Positions 1 to 7,080 of a stretch of 16,071 bases of DNA are shown here, in pieces. Made by a program: the position numbers and the translations under genes. Under the pieces are notes generated by a model. It saw only the letters and a program-made list of their open reading frames with translations. It searched no databases and was not told the origin of the DNA. This DNA is from an uncultured Muribaculaceae bacterium (GTDB lineage: Bacteria; Bacteroidota; Bacteroidia; Bacteroidales; Muribaculaceae): the NCBI GenBank assembly GCA_910584545.1, contig CAJUBC010000050.1, positions 1 to 16,071 of the forward strand, written 5' to 3'. How positions within the stretch are numbered: the first letter of the stretch is position 1; each line of letters begins with the position of its first letter.

Positions 1-4
1 TTTT

Positions 5-76
5 AGCCTGCGGAGGGGAGAATCTGAAAAGTCAACACTTTTTCAGTGCCCTCCGCCGGTGGCGCGAGGCTTTTTT
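5..76 (+). terminator. Possible terminator hairpin left of rpmH
   Basis: Bases 10-17 pair perfectly with 49-56 (8 bp, GC-rich), an inner AT-rich stem pairs 24-30 with 40-46, and AGCCT (5-9) can pair with AGGCT (67-71) just before six Ts at 71-76. This would end a plus-strand gene lying left of the window. The outer arms are separated by about ten unpaired bases on one side, so it is weaker than a textbook terminator. It also lies downstream of rpmH, but no T-run is seen in that direction. Nothing else is recognised in 1-112. Confidence 0.3.
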
Positions 77-112
77 AGCGGCTTGGAGATGCCGCCGGTC
101 ACTCGTATGGAG

Positions 113-268
113 TTACTTGCTTGCGATGTGGTCGCTTACGCTGAGCGATGCGCGGCCCTTGGCGCGACGGCGGGCAAGTACCTTGCGGCCGTCCTTGGTC
201 GCCATTCTCTCGCGGAATCCATGCTTGTTGACTCTGCGACGGTTGGAGGGTTGAAAAGTCCTTTTCAT
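113..268 (-). CDS. rpmH: 50S ribosomal protein L34
   Basis: L34 is a small, very basic protein of the large ribosomal subunit that binds 23S rRNA. I read this frame directly from the reverse strand: it begins MKRTFQPSNRRR, continues with NKHGFRERMATKDGRKVLA, and ends in HIASK followed by TAA. That is 51 residues, close to the usual 44-53. The family hallmark, an N-terminal KRT(F/Y)QPS stretch followed by a GFRxRM helix rich in Arg and Lys, is complete. It is transcribed alone from a promoter at 362-393 with a leader of about 90 bases, and is divergent from efp. Longer open frames on both strands over this interval are shadows. Identification is certain; the start is fixed by the conserved N terminus. 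Confidence 0.97.
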   Translation of the reverse strand: MKRTFQPSNRRRVNKHGFRERMATKDGRKVLARRRAKGRASLSVSDHIASK

Positions 269-361
269 TTCTATTTGATTTTTTAATTTGCAAATTGTGC
301 GCGCGGCTATTGCCGCAGCGCTTTCCGGAGAATGCCGTAACGCGTTTCAGACATTCGGGTG

Positions 362-393
362 CAAAATTAATCAAAAGTTTCCGAATCTACAAA
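362..393 (-). promoter_or_regulatory. rpmH promoter, Bacteroidota type
   Basis: On the minus strand TTTG (393-390) is followed after 20 bases by TAATTTTG (369-362), an exact match to the TTTG / TAnnTTTG consensus of the Bacteroidota housekeeping sigma factor. Transcription would start near 357, giving rpmH a leader of about 90 bases. Confidence 0.65.
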
Positions 394-505
394 TTTTGGT
401 GACTTTTACCATCGTTTTCCGGCCTTGAAAGCCCCGAATCAGGCAAATCAGACCCTTTTACGGCTCTTTTTTCATTTCAAAAAATGTGATTCCAAAAAAA
501 TTGAT

Positions 506-513
506 TAATTTTG
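506..513 (+). promoter_or_regulatory. efp promoter, -7 element
   Basis: TAATTTTG matches the TAnnTTTG -7 consensus and lies about 50 bases before the efp start codon. No clean TTTG is found 19-20 bases upstream (nearest is TGTG at 485-488, spacing 17), so only the -7 box is claimed. The AT-rich stretch between this and the rpmH promoter holds no gene. Confidence 0.5.
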
Positions 514-561
514 TAGCTTGAAAGAAAAAAGTCAAACAAAATCAAATAACAGCATACAACA

Positions 562-1128
562 ATGATGAACGCTCAGGACATCAAGAACGGTACATGTATC
601 CGTCTTGACAACCGCCTCTATTTCTGCGTGGAGTTCCTTCACGTGAAACCCGGAAAAGGAAACACATTCATGCGTACCAAGCTCAAGGACGTGGTCGATG
701 GCCGCGTGATCGAGCGCCGCTTCAACATCGGTGAGAAGCTCGAGGACGTACGCGTGGAGCGCCGCCCCTATCAGTATCTCTATGCCGACGGCGATGACGA
801 CATCTTCATGAACAACGAGACATTCGAGCAGATTCCCATCAGCAAGGAGCTCGTGACCGGAGCCGCCTACATGAAGGAGGGCGACGTGGTTGAGGTTGTC
901 AGCGATGCTTCCACCAACACCGTGCTCTATGCGGAGATGCCGATGAAGACCGTGCTCAAGGTCACCTACACCGAGCCGGGTCTCAAGGGCGATACCGCCA
1001 CCAACACTCTGAAACCCGCCACCGTGGAGACAGGTGCGACCGTCAAGGTGCCTCTCTTCATCAACGAGGGCGAGAGCATTGAGGTCGACACCCGCGACGG
1101 CAGCTACGTAAGCCGCGTGAAGGCCTAA
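562..1128 (+). CDS. efp: Translation elongation factor P
   Basis: EF-P binds ribosomes stalled on polyproline between the P and E sites and speeds peptide-bond formation. The 188-residue length is the family norm. The N-terminal KOW-like domain carries the tip loop HVKPGKGNTFMRTKLKD, where the residue normally modified is Lys32 counting from the first Met. This is a lysine-type rather than an arginine-type (rhamnosylated) EF-P. The two OB domains follow, with the conserved C-terminal pattern VPLFINEGESIEVDTRDGSY. Two ATG codons occur in tandem at 562 and 565, so the start is uncertain by one residue. No lysyltransferase (EpmA) or aminomutase (EpmB) gene is in the window, so the modification cannot be inferred. 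Downstream, the glycosyltransferase starts 31 bases after the stop. Confidence 0.97.
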   Translation: MMNAQDIKNGTCIRLDNRLYFCVEFLHVKPGKGNTFMRTKLKDVVDGRVIERRFNIGEKLEDVRVERRPYQYLYADGDDDIFMNNETFEQIPISKELVTGAAYMKEGDVVEVVSDASTNTVLYAEMPMKTVLKVTYTEPGLKGDTATNTLKPATVETGATVKVPLFINEGESIEVDTRDGSYVSRVKA

Positions 1129-1159
1129 ATTACTGCCACGGCAATCAAGCCTCTCCGAC

Positions 1160-2206
1160 ATGAAAGCTCCCGATCAGATTCTATTCTCAATCATCGTGCC
1201 TGTCTATAACCGGCCCGATGAGGTGGCTGACCTTCTCGAAAGCCTTGAGGCGCAGGCCGACAAGGGATTCGAGACAGTGATAGTGGAGGACGGGAGCACG
1301 GTGCCCTGCCTGCAAGCGGAGCAGAACCCCGATGGTTCGTTGGTGCCGGTAGGTCACGATGCGCTGAGGCTGAAATATTTTAGAAAGGATAACGAAGGGC
1401 GAAGCATCGCCCGCAATTACGGACTTGACAGAGCCGACGGAGATTTCTTCATCTTCGTCGACTCTGACTGTATTTTACCTCCTGACTACATAGAGTCGCT
1501 TCGCCGGTCGCTTCAGGAGAATCCCGTGGACTGCTTCGGCGGTCCCGATGCCGCGCATGACTCTTTCTCCAAGACCCAGAAGGCCATCAGTTACTCGATG
1601 ACGGCTTTCCTCACAACCGGCGGTATCCGCGGAGGCAAGGTCTCGATGGAGAAATTCACCCCGCGTACGTTCAACATGGGTTTCTCCCGGGAGGTATATG
1701 ACAAGGTGGGCGGTTTCCGCGAGATGTTCAGCGAGGACATCGACATGAGTACGCGTATCCGCCTCGCTGGTTTCTCAATCTCGCTATATCCCGATGTCTA
1801 TGTCTATCACAAGCGCCGCGTCGACCTGAAGAAGTTCTGGAAGCAGGTGCATGTGTTCGGCATGTCGCGCATCACTCTCGAGCTTCTCTATCCCGGCTCG
1901 ATGAAGCTTGTCCACTGGCTGCCGGCTGTCTTTACAGTAGGGGCGGTGGCGCTTATCATCGGCTCTTTCTTCTGTCGATGGCTACTGATACCGCTGCTTG
2001 TATATGTGGTGGCGCTCTGGATCGGTGCGCTGGTAGCCACTAAGGACCTTGATATCGCATGCCGCGCCATCGCCGCGGCGATCGTCCAGCTCACCGGCTA
2101 TGGAACCGGTTTCCTGAAAGCCTATTTCTCCAAGATAGTCCTCGGCAAGGGCCGCGACATCAACGAAGAGATTGAAATACGCAAGGGAAAGAACGAAAAT
2201 CTCTGA
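1160..2206 (+). CDS. Family 2 glycosyltransferase, membrane-anchored
   Basis: The protein is predicted to transfer a sugar from a nucleotide-sugar donor to an envelope polysaccharide or lipid acceptor; the substrate cannot be read from sequence. The GT-A fold starts at once with FSIIVPVYNRPDEV (residues 9-22). EDGS at 43-46 is the usual nucleotide-binding strand end, and FIFVDSDCILP places the metal-binding DxD at 101-103. SEDID (191-195) fits the ED acceptor/catalytic motif. After about residue 250 come hydrophobic segments (roughly 252-272, 274-292, and a third near 300-322), so the catalytic domain is held at the inner face of the inner membrane. It lies between efp and radC on the same strand with gaps of 31 and 26 bases, suggesting co-transcription. 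No other polysaccharide genes flank it, so its pathway is unknown. Confidence 0.85.
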   Translation: MKAPDQILFSIIVPVYNRPDEVADLLESLEAQADKGFETVIVEDGSTVPCLQAEQNPDGSLVPVGHDALRLKYFRKDNEGRSIARNYGLDRADGDFFIFVDSDCILPPDYIESLRRSLQENPVDCFGGPDAAHDSFSKTQKAISYSMTAFLTTGGIRGGKVSMEKFTPRTFNMGFSREVYDKVGGFREMFSEDIDMSTRIRLAGFSISLYPDVYVYHKRRVDLKKFWKQVHVFGMSRITLELLYPGSMKLVHWLPAVFTVGAVALIIGSFFCRWLLIPLLVYVVALWIGALVATKDLDIACRAIAAAIVQLTGYGTGFLKAYFSKIVLGKGRDINEEIEIRKGKNENL

Positions 2207-2232
2207 TAAAGAGGTTGTTTAAACTGATTTTT

Positions 2233-2985
2233 ATGGAGACGCTCGACACTGTGAACGAATCCTCCGGACCGACACTTCCGGAAGAGATATATGAGGCCGC
2301 GAAGGTCATCAAGGTCACGGATATGCTCGCCGAGGAACGTCCCCGCGAAAAAGCTCTCAAATACGGAATTGAATCGCTCACTTCGGCTGAATTGTTCGCC
2401 CTGATACTCCGCACCGGCGTGAAGGGACGGCCAATCACGGACTTGTGCCGCGACCTCATGCGCGCAAACGACGGTAAGATTCTCAATCTCGAGCGTAGAG
2501 ACCGCCGAGAACTGGAGATGATTGATGGCCTCGGTCCGGTCAAGGCGCAGCAGGTGGAGGCGGTGATGGAGATAGTGCGCCGCTATCGGCGCGAAAGTCT
2601 CGGCCGGCGCATAACCATCAGAAGTTCGAAAGACATATATGAGATGATGAGTACCGAGATCGCGAATCTTCCCCATGAGGAGTTCTGGCTCATCACGCTC
2701 AATCGAGGCAATATGGTGACAGGCACGAAACGTTGCTCCGAAGGTGGTTCGACGGGAACCGTGTTTGATGTCAAGAAGATACTGAAGCACTGCATACTGC
2801 TTGGCGCAGAGGGAGTGATAGTCTGCCACAACCATCCCTCCGGCAATCTCCGTCCGAGTGGTCCCGACGACGCCATCACCCGCAAGATGAAGGAAGCCTG
2901 CACCGCCGTCGACATCCGGATGCTCGACCACCTGATAATCACCACCGAAGGCTACTACAGCTACGCCGACGAAGGCCGCCTCTGA
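2233..2985 (+). CDS. radC: RadC/DUF2466 family protein (JAMM metalloprotein)
   Basis: A 250-residue RadC-type protein. The central helix-hairpin-helix appears as EMIDGLGPVKAQQVEAV (about 95-111). The C-terminal MPN/JAMM domain has the full metal-site pattern HNHPSGNLRPSGPDD: His199 and His201, then Ser209 and Asp212 at the canonical HxH-x7-S-x2-D spacing. The family was once linked to DNA repair, but that role was withdrawn in E. coli; the JAMM site suggests a metal-dependent hydrolase with unknown substrate. An in-frame TTG at 2215 would add six residues. I chose ATG 2233 because ATG starts predominate here and the extension shows no family similarity. The last gene of the efp-led group, it converges on the small membrane protein gene at 3194. 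Confidence 0.9.
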   Translation: METLDTVNESSGPTLPEEIYEAAKVIKVTDMLAEERPREKALKYGIESLTSAELFALILRTGVKGRPITDLCRDLMRANDGKILNLERRDRRELEMIDGLGPVKAQQVEAVMEIVRRYRRESLGRRITIRSSKDIYEMMSTEIANLPHEEFWLITLNRGNMVTGTKRCSEGGSTGTVFDVKKILKHCILLGAEGVIVCHNHPSGNLRPSGPDDAITRKMKEACTAVDIRMLDHLIITTEGYYSYADEGRL

Positions 2986-3023
2986 CTCCCGTACAAAGAT
3001 CGACTCCCGCATTCTTAGGAACT

Positions 3024-3045
3024 CCCGCGCTATTTCTCGCGCGGG
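3024..3045 (+). terminator. Weak hairpin downstream of radC
   Basis: CCCGCGC (3024-3030) pairs perfectly with GCGCGGG (3039-3045) around an 8-base loop, 39 bases past the radC stop. No T-run follows, so it would be an imperfect terminator or a 3'-end stabilising hairpin. Confidence 0.35.
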
Positions 3046-3065
3046 TACAATATCCGGGATATACG

Positions 3066-3094
3066 AAAAAACTCCGGAGCCGAAGCTCCGGAGT
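3066..3094 (-). terminator. Strong intrinsic terminator of the dnaB unit
   Basis: On the minus strand ACTCCGGAGC (3094-3085) and GCTCCGGAGT (3080-3071) form a perfect 10-bp stem closed by TTCG, that is, the very stable C(UUCG)G tetraloop, followed directly by a run of Ts (3070-3066). It lies about 100 bases beyond the stop of the small membrane protein gene and would end the ADP-ribosylglycohydrolase-menA-dnaB transcription unit. Confidence 0.8.
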
Positions 3095-3193
3095 CCCTTC
3101 CCCGGTCAAGTCATTCAATTCAAGTGGAAGGCCCTTTATAAGAACCCTGAATGGCCGGTGGATGTATCTTTCGCGGGTGTCTGCCGCTCTTTA

Positions 3194-3418
3194 TCATACT
3201 ACTCCATTGTCGACTCCGGTGACGGCCTCGAATGTGCCGATTGAGTACAGCCACCAGAGAAGAATGAATATCAGTATCAGTACGCCCAGCCAAAGCCATA
3301 GCTTGTTGACTTTTCTGGTGGATTCGTTCTTGCGGTGTTTAGCTTCCGCACGGAGATGGCTCGAATCCTCCACAATGTGGCGCTGCGCCTCGTCAAGTTT
3401 TTTCTCTTTTTCTTCCAT
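3194..3418 (-). CDS. Small single-pass membrane protein, unknown function
   Basis: I do not recognise a named family. The frame encodes 74 residues starting MEEKEKKLDEAQRH. The first half (about 1-38) is highly charged and probably helical, possibly coiled coil. It is followed by a single strong membrane segment rich in Leu, Ile and Trp (about 40-60, WLWLGVLILIFILLWWLY) and a short tail ending in DNGVV. No signal-peptidase site is obvious, so the likely form is a cytoplasmic N-terminal helix with a C-terminal anchor. A longer in-frame extension upstream would run into the dnaB 3' end and looks non-coding; ATG at 3418 starts exactly at the charged region. It follows dnaB by 76 bases and precedes the strong terminator, so it is probably the last gene of that unit. 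Confidence 0.65.
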   Translation of the reverse strand: MEEKEKKLDEAQRHIVEDSSHLRAEAKHRKNESTRKVNKLWLWLGVLILIFILLWWLYSIGTFEAVTGVDNGVV

Positions 3419-3494
3419 AACCTTTGTGTGTTTTTTGTTCTTTGAAATTAAAACAACACAAGGACGCGTGAGGTTCAGAAACATTAAAAAAAGT

Positions 3495-5084
3495 TTAAAA
3501 TGGCACCTCGCTGTCGCCGGGTCCCGGCATGATGTCGGGCATCGGTGAACCGGATGCGGGCGGCTGCGAGAAGTTGAAGCCGCTGTCGGAGAAATCAATG
3601 CCTGACTCTACTCTCTGACCGGATCCCTTGCCAGCTTCCTTGTTGCGCTCCTCCTCGACACTGCGGAATGTCTCCTGCATTATCTGATAACCCTCATCCC
3701 AGTTCTCGAAACGCGCGAACCGGTTGACGAAGCGCAGCTTCACGTCGCCTACCGCACCGCTTCGATGCTTGGCCACAATCAGCTCGGCGAGTCCTCGGAT
3801 ATCATTGCCGTTGGCGTCCTCGGTGCTTTTGGTGTAATACTCCGGGCGGTGGATGAAGCAGACGATGTCGGCATCCTGCTCGATGGCTCCCGATTCGCGC
3901 AGGTCGGAAAGGACCGGTCGCTTGTCCTCGCGTGTTTCTGTGCTTCGGTTAAGCTGCGACAACGCGATGATCGGTATGTTGAGTTCCTTGGCGAGGGCCT
4001 TGAGCGAACGCGAGATGGTCGACACCTCCTGCTCGCGGCTTCCAAGCTTCATGCCGGTGGCATTCATCAGCTGCAGGTAGTCGATCATTATGAGCTTCAC
4101 GCCCCGTTCGCGCACCAGACGGCGCGCCTTGGTGCGCAGCTCGGTGATGGAGAGGCCCGGGGTCTCGTCGAGATATAGCGGAGCACTGAAAGCCAGACGG
4201 ATGCGGGAGTTAAGGCGGTCCCATTCGTCGGGAGTGAGCTGACCGCTCTTGATTTTCTCTCCGTCAAGGTCGGCGATGTTCGATATGAGACGCTTCACAA
4301 GCTGGACGTTGGCCATCTCCAGGGTGAAGATAGCCACCGGTATGTTGTAGTCTATCGCCATGTTCTTCGCCATGGATAGCACAAAGGCTGTCTTACCCAT
4401 GGCGGGGCGCGCGGCGATGATGATCAGGTCGGAGTTCTGCCAGCCCGAGGTCATCTTGTCGAGTCCCGTGTAACCGGTCTGGAGGCCGGAGAGACCTGTC
4501 TCGGTGTTGGCCGCAGTCTGGATCTGCTCTAAAGCGAGGTTGAGCACCGGGTCTATCTGCGTCACCTCCCTTTTCAGGTGAGTCTGCGAGATGTTGAAGA
4601 GCTCACCCTCCGCCTCCTGCAGCAGGTCGTCGACATCGTTGCTTTCATCGAACGCCTCCGTCTCTATTTTCGAGGCGAAGGAGATCAGCCGTCTGGCGAG
4701 AAATTTCTGAGCCACTATCTTGGCGTGATACTCCACGTTGGCCGCCGACAGCACCCTGGCAGTGAGCTCGGTGATGTGGACGGCGCCGCCAACTTTCTCG
4801 AGGTTGCCGTCGCGCCGCAGCTGTTCTTTCACCGACATCATGTCGATCGGGCGCTGGTTGAGTCCCAGGGTGGAGATAGCCTCGTAGATCATGGCGTTCA
4901 CCGGGTCGTAGAACGCATCGGCCGTCAGAATGTCGGCCACGTTCATGTATGCGTCCTTCTCGAGCATCAGTGCTCCGAGCACTACTTCCTCCATCTCCGT
5001 GTCGCGCGGAGGAAGTTTACCGGTGGCGTCCTGCATCACAGGCTGGAACTTAGGTTTATTGTTATATTGTCTGTTTTCTGCCAT
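3495..5084 (-). CDS. dnaB: Replicative DNA helicase DnaB
   Basis: DnaB is the hexameric 5'-3' helicase that drives the replication fork and recruits primase. The 529-residue protein has the N-terminal DnaB domain (about 27-130, starting PPRDTEMEEVVLGALMLEKD) and a RecA-like C-terminal domain. Visible there are Walker A ARPAMGKT (225-232), Walker B LIMIDYLQL (331-339) and SQLNR (376-380). DLRESGAIEQDADIVCFIHR follows from residue 394. A Gly/Ser/Pro-rich tail of about 50 residues ends in DSEVPF, an acidic-hydrophobic end reminiscent of the SSB tip; that parallel is only suggestive. No intein interrupts the helicase motifs. The gene starts 21 bases after the menA stop, so it is probably transcribed with menA. 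Confidence 0.97.
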   Translation of the reverse strand: MAENRQYNNKPKFQPVMQDATGKLPPRDTEMEEVVLGALMLEKDAYMNVADILTADAFYDPVNAMIYEAISTLGLNQRPIDMMSVKEQLRRDGNLEKVGGAVHITELTARVLSAANVEYHAKIVAQKFLARRLISFASKIETEAFDESNDVDDLLQEAEGELFNISQTHLKREVTQIDPVLNLALEQIQTAANTETGLSGLQTGYTGLDKMTSGWQNSDLIIIAARPAMGKTAFVLSMAKNMAIDYNIPVAIFTLEMANVQLVKRLISNIADLDGEKIKSGQLTPDEWDRLNSRIRLAFSAPLYLDETPGLSITELRTKARRLVRERGVKLIMIDYLQLMNATGMKLGSREQEVSTISRSLKALAKELNIPIIALSQLNRSTETREDKRPVLSDLRESGAIEQDADIVCFIHRPEYYTKSTEDANGNDIRGLAELIVAKHRSGAVGDVKLRFVNRFARFENWDEGYQIMQETFRSVEEERNKEAGKGSGQRVESGIDFSDSGFNFSQPPASGSPMPDIMPGPGDSEVPF

Positions 5085-5105
5085 TGATTTTGTATGTATG
5101 AGCTG

Positions 5106-5987
5106 TCATCGGATCGACAGTGACGCGAGCAGCCATACCGAAACGAAGAGCATCAGCATGGCGGTCTTGCCGAGGAGAGGGTTGAGCTGTTTGCCGCTGC
5201 CGTTCTTCAGCGACATCCAGAGGAGATAATGGATGTTGATGTATACGAGCATACCGAGCTGCCAGAGTACGGGGACAGTGGCGATGGTGGCGTATTCTAT
5301 CAGCAGCAGCGCAATGAATCCGTTTATGAGGTAGACCTTGGACATTTTCTTACGTCCGAAGATCACGACCGTGGTTCGCTTCCCGACAGCCTTGTCTTCG
5401 TTCATGTCGCGGTAGTTGTTGACAATCAGCACATTCGTTCCTATGAGTCCGACGGCTATCGATACAGGCAGCGTCACCTGAAGCATATCCCATGAGCCGG
5501 TCTGGAGATATGTGGTCATCACCACCGGTACTATTCCGAAGAAAATAACCACGGCGATGTCTCCCAATCCGTGGTGGGAGAGAGGGTAGGGCCCTGCGGA
5601 GTAGGCGATGGCGAAGAGGGCGATGGCGATGCCGACAAGTATCAGCCACCATCCACCCCAGCATATCAGGGAACAGCCCACCGCGCATGTGGCGGCGAGA
5701 AGGCCGAAAGTAGCGTTGCGCATGGCGTTTGGAGAGATGTCGCCTTCGGTCACTCCCCGTCGGAATCCCTCGCGTCCCTTCCGGTCGAGTCCGTTGCGGA
5801 AATCGAAATATTCGTTGGCGAAGTTGGAGACAATCTGGGCCATGACAGCGAAGATGAGGCAGATGGTCCAGGGCACGGGCTTGAACGAGCCGTAGTGCGC
5901 GGCGCAGCCGGCGGCGGCAATCACTCCGGCCGCCGACACGGGGAGAGTGCGGAGGCGCATCGCCTCTATCCATGGCTTTATCTTCAT
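5106..5987 (-). CDS. menA: 1,4-dihydroxy-2-naphthoate polyprenyltransferase (menaquinone synthesis)
   Basis: MenA is an inner-membrane UbiA-family prenyltransferase that joins a polyprenyl diphosphate to 1,4-dihydroxy-2-naphthoate, giving demethylmenaquinone. The 293-residue protein starts MKIKPWIEAMRLRTLP. It shows the first Asp-rich site NFANEYFDFRNGLDRKGREG (Asp62 and Asp68) and the second site NNYRDMNEDKAVGKRT, with about eight hydrophobic segments between and after. Its start ATG overlaps the upstream TGA stop (ATGA), the mark of translational coupling to the ADP-ribosylglycohydrolase-like gene. A longer open frame reading upstream of this ATG is only the other frame of that gene. No other men genes are in the window, so the pathway is scattered in this genome. 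Confidence 0.93.
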   Translation of the reverse strand: MKIKPWIEAMRLRTLPVSAAGVIAAAGCAAHYGSFKPVPWTICLIFAVMAQIVSNFANEYFDFRNGLDRKGREGFRRGVTEGDISPNAMRNATFGLLAATCAVGCSLICWGGWWLILVGIAIALFAIAYSAGPYPLSHHGLGDIAVVIFFGIVPVVMTTYLQTGSWDMLQVTLPVSIAVGLIGTNVLIVNNYRDMNEDKAVGKRTTVVIFGRKKMSKVYLINGFIALLLIEYATIATVPVLWQLGMLVYINIHYLLWMSLKNGSGKQLNPLLGKTAMLMLFVSVWLLASLSIR

Positions 5988-6925
5988 CGTCCCTGCTTTT
6001 CTGAATACTCGGCCACCCGCTCGGAGAGGTCGTTGAGGTAATCGAACTTCAAGAGTTTCTCTTTCTCTGCGGGAAGCGCGTCGTAGCCGTAACGCAGGCC
6101 GGCGAGCGCACCGGCGATGGCCGCGTTGGAGTCGGCGTCGCCCCCCTGGCTGATTATCATGTCGAAAGTATCCTCGGGCGATGCGGAGTGCCATAGCGGC
6201 CATAGGCCGGCGCACATCGCCTTGCGGGTGTAGGCGAGCGTGTCCTCGTCGTCAAGCTCGAGCTCTTCGATTCCGCAGTCGCGGGTTTTCTCGAGCCACT
6301 GGAGGGTGCGGGGGTCGATATGCTCGCAGATGTCCACGAGGTCCTCGAAGTCGGGCAGCATCTCGTCCCAGAGCAGCGAATGCGCCGTGCGGGCGAGCAC
6401 CATGCCGGTCGACACACAGCGGTTGTCGTCGTTTGTGATGAGCGTGATGCGGCGTGTATGCTCCATCAGGTCGCTGTAGCGGCTTGTGATACCGGTCACG
6501 ATGCCGCGTTGCGTGGCTTCATTTGTGGCTTCGACGAACTGGCCCGACTGCCACACCTTGTGGGCCGCGGCTATGGGATGCTTCTCCCAGTCCGGCGATT
6601 TGCACACCATCCTGAGCAGGGGCGCGCATTCGAAACTCTCTCTGATGGCGAGCTGTTTGAGCGAGCGCGCTATGGCGTGGATGTCGAATTCGCCGCAGCT
6701 GAGGATTGTCTCCAGAAACCGCGTGACGATTTCGGTATCGTTGGTCCACTCTCCCGGAAGCCACTGGCTCCGGTGAGCATCGCGGATTATATCCTCAAAT
6801 CTATGAAGACCGTGGGGATAATAGTTCCTGATTTCGTTGCGGGTCATGAATTCCGTACCGACACCTAAGGCGTCCCCGAGTGCGAAACCGAATATGGCTC
6901 CTTTGATTTTCTCTTGATGTTTCAT
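5984..6925 (-). CDS. ADP-ribosylglycohydrolase (DraG/ARH) family protein
   Basis: Members of this all-helical family remove ADP-ribose from proteins, nucleic acids or small molecules using two Mg ions. The 313-residue protein starts MKHQEKIKGAIFGFALGDAL; the KGxxxGxAxGDALG opening is a family hallmark. Metal-site motifs are GEWTNDTEI (59-67), where the usual T-D-D reads T-N-D (Asn62), and ISQGGDADSNAAIAGALAG (from 258), with Asp263 and Asp265 intact. Asn for Asp at the first motif may alter metal binding or specificity. ATG 6925 was chosen because family similarity begins there; an upstream extension would span the promoter. It heads a unit with menA, dnaB and a small membrane gene. No ADP-ribosyltransferase is nearby, so its target is unknown. 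Confidence 0.88.
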   Translation of the reverse strand: MKHQEKIKGAIFGFALGDALGVGTEFMTRNEIRNYYPHGLHRFEDIIRDAHRSQWLPGEWTNDTEIVTRFLETILSCGEFDIHAIARSLKQLAIRESFECAPLLRMVCKSPDWEKHPIAAAHKVWQSGQFVEATNEATQRGIVTGITSRYSDLMEHTRRITLITNDDNRCVSTGMVLARTAHSLLWDEMLPDFEDLVDICEHIDPRTLQWLEKTRDCGIEELELDDEDTLAYTRKAMCAGLWPLWHSASPEDTFDMIISQGGDADSNAAIAGALAGLRYGYDALPAEKEKLLKFDYLNDLSERVAEYSEKQGR

Positions 6926-6943
6926 CTGTAAGGTTAGAAATTG

Positions 6944-6964
6944 AACGGGAGTCTCTGTCCCGTT
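6944..6964 (-). promoter_or_regulatory. 5'-leader hairpin of the ADP-ribosylglycohydrolase unit
   Basis: AACGGGA (6944-6950) and TCCCGTT (6958-6964) form a perfect 7-bp stem with a 7-base loop inside the predicted ~70-base leader, ending about 19 bases before the start codon. No T-run follows, so it is not a terminator; it could affect mRNA stability or ribosome access. Confidence 0.4.
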
Positions 6965-6999
6965 TCTCGTTATTAAGGTTTGAGGTGTGTTTCTGCGTT

Positions 7000-7030
7000 C
7001 AAAGATAATAAAAACTGATGATATGGCAAA
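7000..7030 (-). promoter_or_regulatory. Promoter of the ADP-ribosylglycohydrolase-menA-dnaB unit
   Basis: On the minus strand TTTG (7030-7027), 19 bases, TATCTTTG (7007-7000): both boxes match the Bacteroidota consensus. The -33 box is made from the last three Ts of the preceding terminator's U-tract plus the next G. Confidence 0.7.
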
Positions 7031-7064
7031 AAAAATCGGAGCCATGCGGGATTCGCACGGCTCC
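7028..7064 (-). terminator. Intrinsic terminator after tadA
   Basis: On the minus strand GGAGCCGTGCG (7064-7054), a 5-base loop, then CGCATGGCTCC (7048-7038) forms an 11-bp stem with one G-U pair. Two bases later eight Ts follow (7035-7028). It begins 16 bases past the tadA stop and closes the five-gene operon. Confidence 0.85.
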
Positions 7065-7080
7065 GGATATCGGTCTGATG

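Noticed and set aside
99..374. 91-residue minus-strand frame over rpmH
   Set aside because: It is a frame-shifted shadow; the true L34 frame (113-268) is on the same strand in another frame and matches the family end to end.
532..1161. 209-residue open frame antisense to efp
   Set aside because: It is a shadow of EF-P, which is complete and of standard length; the translated product is His/Val/Leu-rich with no family features.
3495..5084. Intein or insertion in dnaB because of its 529-residue length
   Set aside because: Walker A, Walker B and SQLNR motifs are continuous and normally spaced; the extra length is in the N-terminal lead and a low-complexity C-terminal tail.
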